Shown: positions 22,272-30,390 of the stretch, piece by piece | Layout of the letters: each line of letters opens with the position of its first letter | Position numbering within the stretch: position 1 is the stretch's first letter | Origin: Ligustrum vulgare | Lineage: Eukaryota; Streptophyta; Magnoliopsida; Lamiales; Oleaceae | NCBI GenBank assembly: GCA_963555705.1 | Contig: OY743186.1 | Coordinates: forward strand, 39,543,241 to 39,607,240 | Direction: 5' to 3' | DNA length: 64,000 nt | The notes under the pieces: generated by a model | The model's input: only the letters and a program-made list of their open reading frames with translations | What the model was told of the DNA's origin: nothing | The model's database searches: none | Translations under genes and position numbers: made by a program

Positions 22272-22282
22272 CTATTTAAAGC
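22272..22282 (-). promoter_or_regulatory. TATA-like box upstream of the LOG ORF
   Basis: The - strand reads GGCTTTAAATAGTC about 75 bp before the ATG, allowing a leader of roughly 45 nt. The same CTTT(T)AAATAGT core precedes the zinc-finger ORF. W-box cores (TTGAC) at about 22337 and 22355, and a perfect inverted repeat ATCACC-TTTC-GGTGAT at 22373-22388, lie further upstream. Confidence 0.5.
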
Positions 22283-22561
22283 CGGAAAAATTTACTGTTT
22301 TTGATTGATTATGAAAAAGTAAAGATTTACTTTTGACAAAATCGGCCAACTTTTGACTGTTTTACCAAAGATATCACCTTTCGGTGATTTATTTCCAGCT
22401 TTATCAAAACTCGAGAAAGGAAAATATATTTTATTTCCAAAACGCGTGAAAGAAAACAGCAAAATATTTTAAATGTGTATCAAGAGATTTACCTTATATC
22501 ATTGTTGAACTGCCAGAAGCCTCATTTTGTAAAACAGACTGGCAAACAGGATCTTTTGCTA

Positions 22562-23044
22562 TTATATTTTGGAGACTATAACGATTTTGTCCTCGTTAAA
22601 TTGAGCATATAAGGAAAGGAGTTCACGTTGCACATACCCACTTGGGTGCGTCTCGAGAGTCAATCGAATATCATCCAAAGACTCCTTACTCAGTCCACCC
22701 TTTATGAATTCGATTTTATCATCTCGATTAGTAGAAGAATATCCTAATGATTTGCAACGAGTATTACAGTTCCAACGAGCACATTTGTAGCAACCACCCA
22801 GTCTTTTTGCTCTTCGTTTCTTTGCAAACGTGCTTTTGCCTAAACCAGGCATATGTTTTGGAAAGGTCATAGGTAATTCACCAGATAGTCGAACTTTTGC
22901 TTCGATCAACCAGCGAACATCTTCTGGAATATCATGAGCCATCAGCAACCTCAATCTTTCGAGCCTTATTCTATAGATCTTTCTCAGATCATTCATAGGA
23001 AGATTGGAATAATACTTGCGAATGTTAGAAAGGATGATATCCAT
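22562..23044 (-). CDS. Basic zinc-finger protein resembling carlavirus-type nucleic-acid-binding proteins
   Basis: 160 aa, intact. An N-terminal helical, Arg-rich region (1-60) is followed by GKSTFAKKRRAKRLGGCYKC at residues 69-88, then further Cys residues giving C85-x2-C88-x4-C93-x3-C97, and a tail with DDKIEFIKGGL. The sequence order (GKS/T-Y/F-A, an Arg/Lys patch, a Cys4 finger, then an acidic F-I-x-x-G segment) is that of the small cysteine-rich nucleic-acid-binding proteins of carlaviruses and relatives (Pfam Carla_C4 type). Several of those are silencing suppressors or affect host transcription; that is family knowledge. Here the finger is more compact than in typical carlaviruses. It lies 364 bp upstream of, and co-directional with, the LOG ORF, antisense to the retroelement. 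A captured viral gene is my inference. A plant zinc-knuckle protein of unrelated origin is the alternative. Confidence 0.7.
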   Translation of the reverse strand: MDIILSNIRKYYSNLPMNDLRKIYRIRLERLRLLMAHDIPEDVRWLIEAKVRLSGELPMTFPKHMPGLGKSTFAKKRRAKRLGGCYKCARWNCNTRCKSLGYSSTNRDDKIEFIKGGLSKESLDDIRLTLETHPSGYVQRELLSLYAQFNEDKIVIVSKI

Positions 23045-23077
23045 TGTTTGATGATTCTAACCTCTTCCCAGCATGAA

Positions 23078-23089
23078 CTATTTAAAAGC
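23078..23089 (-). promoter_or_regulatory. TATA-like box upstream of the zinc-finger ORF
   Basis: The - strand reads CGCTTTTAAATAGTTC only 34-45 bp before the first ATG (23044). With normal TATA spacing the leader would be only a few nt, so either translation starts at Met17 (22996) or the box is not the promoter. Its similarity to the box before the LOG ORF is the reason for noting it. Confidence 0.35.
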
Positions 23090-23114
23090 GTAAAGGATCT
23101 GAGTGAATCCGCGT

Positions 23115-23953
23115 GATGTTGTGTCCAGCAAGAAAGCGCAGGATTATTTTAATGAAAAGAGGAGACAAGAAGTAATGCACTGTTAAATTTTATCGATAAA
23201 GGAAGATTTGATGATAAGATTTGAGATATAAAATATTTTTCTTGGATTTTGGGTACTGATATTCTGATATAATAATTAAGGTATAGAAATAATACGGGAA
23301 TACGTGAAAGAGAAATAAGGACCGTATTGAATCAGAATTCATACGTATATACAAGTGAAAGAAATACTTTGCAGGAAATGTGGTGATATTTAAGTAAAGA
23401 ATCTTAGTTTGGGAGATATTTGTTTACTGAATTTTGGGTTACAAATATTGGAAAGATAAGTTGATGATATTATGTTGATATGTTATTGGGTATATTACAT
23501 AGAGAGATTATTCAGGGAATTGTTTTGATTATTTTGAGAATATTCGATGATAAGAAGAAAGGAAAAATTATTACGATATGATATATCAGTAAAGATTTGT
23601 TGAAATTTTAGAGATATATACTAATATCTGAGGTCACATGATACGATGATAAGTGACAAGTTACATGAATACTACAAGATATGATGAAATATCACATACG
23701 ATTGGGAATTTTCATTTTGATTCAGAAGAATTTATGAGTAGACATATGTCTATTATTGATAGAAAAATCCATGTCTTAAGAAAACAAATTGATGCATTTA
23801 GTCAAAGTCCAGTGGGTTAAATATGGTTGGGTTAAATATGGTAGCGATGATGCTACATAAGAAGAAGAAGAAGAGATTCTGATTAAGTATTCAGAAATCA
23901 TAAGATCAAGTAAGTTTAATTTCGAGGACGAAATTATTTTAAGGAGGTAAGAT
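23115..23953. other. Non-coding 3' internal region of the retroelement with PPT
   Basis: AT-rich, no ORF of note. From about 23860 the sequence (GAAGAAGAAGAAG, TTTCGAGGACGAAATTATTTT) resembles the 3' untranslated end of Tekay/Del-type chromoviruses. The polypurine tract AAGGAGGTAAGA ends at 23952, abutting the 3' LTR. Confidence 0.7.
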
Positions 23954-25905
23954 TGTAGCGACCCAGAATTTTTACGCGATTAATAATTATTTTAATAGAA
24001 AATCGTGTCGCTACTATTAAGTTAACGCCGCGACGTATTCGTATAGCCAAGTCAAGAAATAATCGAGATCGTTCGATTTTAAATTAAATTCCGAATTTCT
24101 AAAAAAAAAATATCTCCATTCTCTTGATTTAAAGTATATTAAGTCCAAGTACTTAATTCAATGTTATCCCAATATTTATTTATACAAAAATTACTTTTAT
24201 TATTGAAATTAAGAAAATATATGCAAGCATGGGAGGTTCCATTATATGTAATCATGAAGAGCATAATATTTGTATAAATATGGAAAAGTATATGAATGAT
24301 TTATATACTCCATTATATATAATCATGAAGAGCATAATATTTGTATAAATATGGAAAAGTATATGAATGATTGATAAGACTCCATTATATGTAATCATGA
24401 AGAGCATAATATTTGTATAAATATGGAAAAGTATATGAATGATTTATATACTCCATTATATATAATCATGAAGAGCATAATATTTGTATAAATATGGAAA
24501 AGTATATGAATGATTGATAAGACTCCATTATATATAATCATGAAGAGCATAATATTTGTATAAATATGGAAAAGTATATGAATGATTGATAAGACTCCAT
24601 TATATATAATCATGAAGAGCATATTATTTGTATAAATATGGAAAAGTATATGAATGGTGCTTTACTTTAAGAAAATGATGTGTTAAAATTAATAGAATTG
24701 AATGATTATGTTTACAATATGCCAACTTTATACATCTATTTAAACCCATCTCTTTTACACACAACTCTACACATATACACTTATTTCCAATCTCTTGACA
24801 AAATCCACAAGTAAGAGAAATTCAAGGTGGTCAAGAAAGTTTTGGTCCATTTACTACTACACTTCATTTTAATCTTTTAAAAGGTAAGTATATCTTATGT
24901 TTTTATGAAAAGTAAGTATGTTTTTATGAAAGGTAAATACACCTTATGTTTTTATGAAAAGTAAGTATGTTTTTATGACAAGTAAGTATATCTTATGTTT
25001 TTATGAAAAGTAAGTATGTTTTTATGAAAGGTAAATACACCTTATGTTTTTATGAAAAGTAAGTATGTTTTTATGACAAGTAAGTATATCTTATGTTTTT
25101 ATGAAAATTAAGTATGTTGTTATGAAATGTAAATATACTTTAAGTTTTTATGAAAAGTAAGTATGTTTTTATGAAAGGTATTACCTTATGTTTTTATGAA
25201 AAGTAAGTATGTTTTTATGAAAGGTAAATACACCTTATGTTTTTAAGAAAAGTAAGTATGTTTTTATGAAAAGTAAAATACCTTATATTTTTAAGAAAAG
25301 TAAGTATGTTTTTATGAAAAGTAAAATACCTTATATTTTTAAGAAAAGTAAGTGTTTTTATGAAAATTAGATATACCTTATGTTTTTACGAAAATGTTTG
25401 GATCATTGCTATGAAATCAATCTCACAAGATTGCTATTGGTCCCATATGATATGTTTATGATTATGCTAAGGGGACCGGAGTTTAGTAGCGCTACACATA
25501 AGAATTCTTGCCATCTAAGTTCGATAAAATTCTTGTGTCTCTCTATGTTTATGAGGATTTCGATCCTATCCTATGTTATGATGAAAATGATCCATATGCT
25601 TTCAAAAGAAAATTATGCTTGGTATACTTACTGGGATTTTATAAATCTCACTCCACGATATTTACCATTTTCAGATAATTGAAGGTTCGAGGCGGTCAAC
25701 ATGGAAGTGGCAAAAGTGGTTAAGATTGATGAGATAATTATGTTGAACTTTATGTAAGAAAATTATGTTCTATTTTTATTCACAAATAAAATTATGGGAT
25801 TCTAATTATTCTTTTGAATAATTTTACATTACTATTTAAGTCTCGATAATATGATATGAGTCACTTTTAGTGGCACTCGAATGGTCGAGAACTCGGGTCG
25901 TCACA
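23954..25905 (+). repeat. 3' LTR of the LOG-carrying retroelement
   Basis: 1952 bp, nearly identical to the 5' LTR. Differences I can see are a few point changes (for example ATCATATCC versus ATCCTATCC near the 3' end, GGAATT versus GGGATT) and rearranged units of the second minisatellite. It ends GGGTCGTCACA, followed by target duplication ATACA. Confidence 0.92.
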
Positions 25906-25910
25906 ATACA

Positions 25911-26028
25911 TAGAGTACGAAAAAAAATCGATTTATGTAGAGTCGCTGGGCCTCAGCGTTTACCCACACTTCACCCTCCTCGATTGTTCAGGTGTGCATT
26001 GACCTCAAGGAATCCATCGGTCCCGGCC
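25911..26028 (-). pseudogene. Transposase_24-like CACTA gene remnant, N-terminal continuation
   Basis: Between the LTR retroelement and the Cassandra insertion the - strand encodes EGEVWVNAEAQRLY, which fits the conserved region of the same PTTA-type gene as 16865-17356. Stops and the two insertions disrupt it. Confidence 0.5.
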
Positions 26029-26045
26029 ATTCATGTCACACCAAG

Positions 26046-26200
26046 GTCAGGAAAGCTTAAAAGATTTGATAGGTATTATTCATACTAACAATGTGAACTT
26101 TTTTTTTTTTCGAAAGTCCATCATTAAAAACTTCAAAGTTAAGTGTGCTTGGCTTGGAGCAATTCTATAATGGGTGACCCGGCGAAGTTTTCTCGGGGAG
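26046..26200 (+). promoter_or_regulatory. 5S rRNA-derived domain in the Cassandra LTR
   Basis: Alignment by eye to plant 5S rRNA shows the box A, intermediate and box C portions in order, but with many substitutions and an inserted T-run (26099-26110), a potential Pol III terminator. It is not a functional 5S gene. Whether Pol III still recognises it is unknown. Confidence 0.75.
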
Positions 26201-26383
26201 CGTGCGAGTGAGGACAAATCATACTGAAAAGACTCATGTTGGTACAGTGGGGACAGTATGTAATCGATCTAACGGTCGAGACAGTCCATTAAGTGGGACC
26301 TAGATGGTTACATATGGTTTCAGAGCTGACCGCCACGGGACTACAGGAACTAAGTGCTATGCGGGACAAAGTGCTACGTCATA

Positions 26384-26757
26384 GGGCGGGCAACGGGGCG
26401 GGTTCGGGTCGGGTCCCCCCGACCGGTGCCCCGCGAGATTTTTTTAATTCCAAACCTGCCCCACGACCAGCGAATTTCGGGTCGGGGTAGGTTCGGGTTT
26501 GGGGTGGGGCTGGTCAACCCCGTTGCCCTATTTACCCTCCCCGTTTAATTTTTTTAGTTTTTTTTCCCTTATTATCTTTTATTAATTTATTTATTTGGGG
26601 CGGGTTCGGGTCGGGACGGCCAAACCCGCACCCGACCTTCGACCCACCCGGGTTGTGAGAAATCACCTCCTACCCGCCCCGTCGACTCGCGGGGTGGGTT
26701 TTTTTTCGCCCCATTAAGGGTGGGTTCGTATCGGGTTTTTTTGCCATCTCTACTGGA
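26384..26757. mobile_element. GC-rich hAT-like MITE inside the Cassandra element
   Basis: GC-rich block of GGGCGGGTTCGGG/CCCGACC repeats bounded on the left by AGGGCGGGCAACGGGGCGGG and on the right by AACCCG-like sequence then TTTTTTTGCCATCTCTACTGG. These resemble the widespread plant MITE with ends near CAGGGATGGCAAAnGGGG. The ORFs on both strands are composition artefacts. I could not find a clean target duplication, so a deletion may have accompanied insertion. Confidence 0.5.
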
Positions 26758-27159
26758 AAGTTGTCTTGAGGAGCCAGCGAGTGACGACAAAGTATACTGA
26801 AAAGACCCATGTTGGTACAGTGGAGACAGTACGTCGTCGATTTAACTGCCGGGACAGTCCGTTAAGTGAGACCCGAGTCGTTACAATTCATGAGTCATGG
26901 GATCTCTCTACCAAATAAATGAATCAAACGTTATTTTAAATAATCAGAAAGATTAAACTACAAAATAACCAATTAATTGTACAAATTTGCTACTCACGTT
27001 ACCATGTTAGGTCAATACTATACTTTTCAAGCCCCGACAAATGCTCTGAATTGAAGTTTCAAGGAAAGGAATAGATCACTTCACGTACGAAGATTAATGT
27101 AGAGAGAAGAAAATACGACAAAACACTAAAGGAAGTATAAAAAATGTCAATTTTCACGA

Positions 27160-27480
27160 TTGGTGTTCTGAAATCCAACAGATCGTTATCGACGACAAAA
27201 GTCGTCCCTACTGACTTGGCAGGAATAAAAAATTTGGAGGGTTACATTCTCACATTGGAAGAAGAAAACAGTGACGACAACATATCATCGTTAAAGGCCA
27301 CTGTAATAGGGAGAACAATGTTTGTCGATGCTAATTGCTGAATGTACAACGACGATATATATTGTCGTAATGTCATCATTATTGGCCTGATTAACGGAGA
27401 AGACATAATATGTCGTCACTGTTGTTATGTACATTTGCGATTACGGTCATGTCATCCCAATTAGGTTGTTAAATGTAGTC
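27160..27480. repeat. Subterminal GACGAC repeats, right end of the CACTA remnant
   Basis: CGACGACAAAAGTCGTCCC, GACGACAACATATCATCG, ACGACGATATATATTGTCGT and GACATAATATGTCGTC form a series of short inverted motifs, matching those at 16490-16760. A 65-codon frame here is not a gene. Confidence 0.75.
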
Positions 27481-27655
27481 AAAGTTGCTTTCGTTTCTTG
27501 TGGTGTGTATGATTGAAAAGTCATTGGTCCCATAAAATATGTAGTTAAAAATAATTGTCGACTTTAATGATGACATCTTTGTCGTCGTTAAATGTAGTCA
27601 AAGTTGCTTTCGTTTCTTGTGGAGTGTATGATTGAAAAGTCATTGGTCCCATAAT
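27473..27655. repeat. ~119-bp direct duplication at the CACTA right end
   Basis: The sequence GTTAAATGTAGTCAAAGTTGC through CATTGGTCCCATAA occurs at 27470-27541 and at 27592-27654. The second copy is interrupted by the hAT-like MITE at 27655 and resumes after it at 28519. Confidence 0.85.
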
Positions 27656-28518
27656 AGGGATGGGCGTCAGGTGGTTTGATTCGGGTATCTCAAGAACCGG
27701 AACCGAACCATACTTTTTCGGTTCTTGTAAAATGGAATCATTCGGTTCTATTGAATCGCAAGAACCAAACCATTCGATTTTGATTCGGTTTCGGTTCTAA
27801 TTCGGTTCTACAATAATAATTATTTTTTCGGAAGTCTTATTAAGGAGAATCAGTCCTCAAGAAGTGAGCCAATAACCTGAAATAAACTTATACCGAATAT
27901 ATCAAGATCAAGGATTTCGAAAATCCTTTCACCCCAAAGAAAGTATATGATTCTCCATGAAACGGAAGATATTAATAAACAAAAATAGGAAAGAAATGGC
28001 CTAGAAGGTTTTTCGAGCATGACAATATAGTAAACTTGTGGGATGAATCATGAGTTTTAAATGCATTATTACTAATTATTTTATATTTGTATTTATATAT
28101 TTAATTAACTCCATCGTGGTCATTTACAACTTCGCTTATTAATAAGTTAGTCTAATTTGATTTTCATTTACTAAGAATTTCAGTCCAAGTGTGAAGTTAA
28201 AGGTTACAACTTACAATGAGGTAGAGACGTAACAAATTTCAAAAAAAAAAAAAAAAAAAATTAATCATTTTCACTTTACCCAAAAAAGTTACAAAATCTT
28301 TTGATTTTTAGTTTTAGGACAACCAATTAAGACCATAAAAAAATAAAACAAGGATCAAAGACCGGTTCTAACTTTGGTTTTTCGGTTCTAAAGGCGGAAT
28401 CGAGAACCAATCGGTTTTCGGTTCCAAAACCGATTTCCTATTTTATTTTTTTAAAATCATACGGTTTCGGTTTTTTCGGTTCGATTATATCGGTTCCGAT
28501 TTTTTTACCCACCCCAGA
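27655..28518. mobile_element. hAT-like MITE with GGTTC-rich subterminal repeats
   Basis: Ends are TAGGGATGGGCG and the inverted CCCACCCCAGA. CATAA is duplicated on both sides (27650-27654, 28519-28523), a shortened match to the 8-bp duplication expected for hAT. Subterminal zones are full of GGTTC/GAACC words (27670-27830, 28360-28500), the middle is AT-rich, and there is no transposase. The flanking duplicate at 27530 shows the empty-site sequence, which supports these boundaries. Confidence 0.75.
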
Positions 28519-28523
28519 CATAA

Positions 28524-30156
28524 AATATGTGGTTAAAAATAATTGTTGACTTTGACCTACATACTGAATTAAAATTCTTACCAAACATGGGCTAAATATA
28601 GTATGTTGCATTTAGAGAGCAATGTCGGGAAAAAAATATTATTATCAATCCATTTCATTTTCATTTTTTGTTTACCATTATTTATTTAATATACATTTGC
28701 TTCATATGTATCTAAAACGCGATTGACCATACTTAAATTATTGGAAAAAAAAAAAACTTGATCTAATTAATCATAAGATTCATTCCCCTTTTTTCCTTTC
28801 ACTTCTGAATTTTGGGTAAAAATCTTGAAGAAAATGTATATGTAACCATTATTGCAATTCCTTTTTTTTTTTAAAGATTTTTTTTGCTTAAAGGTTTTCT
28901 TTCTCTGTTCTTTTTCTTTACCAAATATATCATCTCGACACTCAATTAATATTTATTATTATACATAATCTAAAATGTGTCATAATTGTTAATAATTAAG
29001 ATTCTAAGAAATCATAACTCCAAAATATATAATTATATTTTTATTGCATTTTAATATTTATATAATATAATAATAAAGATTATAATTAAATATGTCATTT
29101 ATGGTATATTAATTGTACAAAAATGAAACTTAAGGAACTAATAAGTCATTTTTGTTAGGTTTTTAATGTAATTGGAAATTTCGTGAACAAAATGATTCGT
29201 TTATGAAGTACAAATTAGAGTTGAAGAATTGTAGTTGAGTTAATTGGGTATTGAGGTTCAAAAAGATCAAAGAAGAATAAAAAATTCGTCAAGAATATGA
29301 TTCAGATTTTCAGCTGGAGGTTGAGACCTTGTTTTCTATAAAACATTCGAATTCAAAAACTGTTGTTTCAAAAATAATTATAGTTCTTTGAATTAGCTTT
29401 TCAATACATTTTGAATCACCTCAATTGGACATTAGGAGAGAAAATTATGATCAAAATACTGAAAATCGCTCTATGGATGCTCGATAACCGCTCGAGTGAT
29501 TTTAGCAGATTTTGACCACTCGAATTGCACTCGATGAGCGCTCGAGAAACTGTTCGCTTGGAGAATCCGTGTTTCGTGATTTCCAGCTTTTTCACAATCG
29601 CATATGAGTTCAAAAACTTCATATTACACACATACTCAAGTTCTATTTAATTCTTCTGTGTGATTGTTCATTGTGCCCCTTCTGTATAACACATTTATAT
29701 CATCTTGATCCAAGAACTTATTCAACCCTTGTTTTAATTCATTCTTTCCTAAGATCTTACAACCAAACCTTGGAGGAAAACATCAATTCTTGAATATAGA
29801 ACACTCATTTCCTAATTCATCAAGAAATGTACTTTCTCACTTGGGACTTCAGATGCTGTTGAAGATTAAGTAATGTTGGACTACAAGCGCGTGAATAAGA
29901 ACAAGAATTGCAGATTCTTGGGTATCCATTTGAAAGTGACGATTGTATAAGATTAAGAAGCTAGTGGAGTAAGCAGATCCAGGAGATTAAGGAAGTAGAT
30001 CAAAAAGTCTAATGGACTTGACGAGACAATATCTAACTAGAACGTTCATTGTCTATAGTTGAGGTAACTGGACTTGTCCCGGAGTTTTTATCTACGTTGG
30101 ATTTCTCCTTCATCATATTTAGTGTTATTTATTTTTTTCATATTACAAATTGTAGT
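28524..30156. other. AT-rich intergenic DNA with a possible Copia-type LTR remnant
   Basis: 28524-29180 is plain AT-rich sequence. 29180-30150 is more complex, with CTCGAGCG-type words near 29490-29560 and a tail (about 29860-30110) resembling the R-U5 end of plant Copia LTRs, but no clear TG/CA ends or target duplication. A 71-codon - strand frame (29416-29631) shows no domain. Confidence 0.35.
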
Positions 30157-30390
30157 TATAATACCCAGGCCAAGAAAGCTTAAAAGATTTGATAGGTACT
30201 ACTCATACCAATAAGATGTACCTTCTTTTTAGAAAGTCCATCGTTAGAAACTTCAAGAGCAATTCTATGAAGGGTTATCCCCTGGAAAATTTTCTCAAGG
30301 GGCATGAAAATGAGTATAAAACTTGGTGAAAAGATTCATGTTGGTACAGTGAGATAGTTGTCGATCTTTAAGGCAACTAGGTTCATTACA
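30157..30390 (+). mobile_element. Solo Cassandra-type LTR, diverged
   Basis: It starts TATAATACCCAGGCC, contains AAGCTTAAAAGATTTGATAGGTACT, GAAAGTCCATCGTTAGAAACTTC and TTCATGTTGGTACAGTG, and ends CATTACA, all collinear with the LTR at 26034. The GTTAAGTGTGCTTGG (box A) segment of the 5S domain is deleted. Flanking 5-mers GTAGT and ACAGT match only partly. Confidence 0.75.

Larger units (their letters stand above)
17357..25905 (+). mobile_element. Complete non-autonomous LTR retroelement with antisense LOG and zinc-finger ORFs
   Basis: Structure seen directly: 5-bp target duplication ATACA (17352-17356 and 25906-25910); 5' LTR 17357-19289; PBS 19291-19303; internal region 19304-23953; purine-rich tract AAGGAGGTAAGA just before the 3' LTR 23954-25905. 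The LTRs begin TGTAGCGACCC, end GGGTCGTCACA, and differ by only a few substitutions plus minisatellite-unit changes, so insertion was recent. The words TTTCGAGGACGAAAT before the PPT are typical of plant Ty3/gypsy chromoviruses of the Tekay/Del type. No gag, protease, RT or integrase occurs internally, making it a LARD-type element dependent on a relative. Two intact antisense ORFs (LOG-like, and basic zinc-finger) occupy 21544-23044. It sits in the CACTA gene remnant. Confidence 0.92.
26034..26885 (+). mobile_element. Cassandra-type TRIM retroelement with 5S-rRNA-like LTR
   Basis: The target duplication ATTCA flanks it (26029-26033 and 26886-26890). The 5' LTR (26034-26312) starts TGTCACACC, ends GGTTACA, and is followed by PBS-like TATGGTTTCAGAGC. 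Within the LTR, 26046-26200 tracks plant 5S rRNA: a diverged start GATAGGTATTATTCATAC, then CATCATTAAAAACTTC, AAAGTTAAGTGTGCTTGG (box A region) and ATAATGGGTGACC (box C region). 5S-bearing LTRs define Cassandra. The 3' LTR keeps only its distal part (about 26757-26885), because a GC-rich MITE-like insert replaces the internal domain and the 5S half. The element has no coding capacity. Confidence 0.85.
16490..27519 (-). mobile_element. CACTA (En/Spm) element remnant, interrupted by an LTR retroelement and a Cassandra TRIM
   Basis: Left part (16490-17356) has CGACGACAAAAGTCGTCGC-type subterminal repeats and a Transposase_24-like gene remnant. The gene remnant resumes at 25911 after the retroelement and stops at the Cassandra insertion at 26034. 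Right part (26891-27519) has further GACGACAAAAGTCGTC motifs at 27190-27420 and a terminal GTTTCTTGTGGTG at about 27507-27519, close to the complement of the classic CACTACAAGAAA end. No TNP2-type transposase is seen, so it was non-autonomous or partly deleted. The left terminus is not clear; 16490 is the start of the recognisable repeats. Without the two inserts it would be about 1.6 kb. Confidence 0.6.

Noticed and set aside
21544..23044. Bacterial contamination or an operon as the source of the LOG and zinc-finger ORFs
   Set aside because: They lie between LTRs of a plant retroelement with a TSD in plant transposon DNA; no ribosome-binding sites, AT-rich plant-like flanks and TATA-like boxes.
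17357..25905. CRISPR-like array or prophage structures
   Set aside because: Repeats are LTR minisatellites without spacers, and the context is a plant nuclear genome.
26046..26200. A genuine 5S rRNA gene
   Set aside because: Many substitutions and an inserted T-run, and it lies within LTR boundaries with TSD and PBS; the Cassandra explanation fits better.
26293..26790. Several GC-rich ORFs on both strands
   Set aside because: Composition frames in the GGGCGGG/CCCGACC MITE block.
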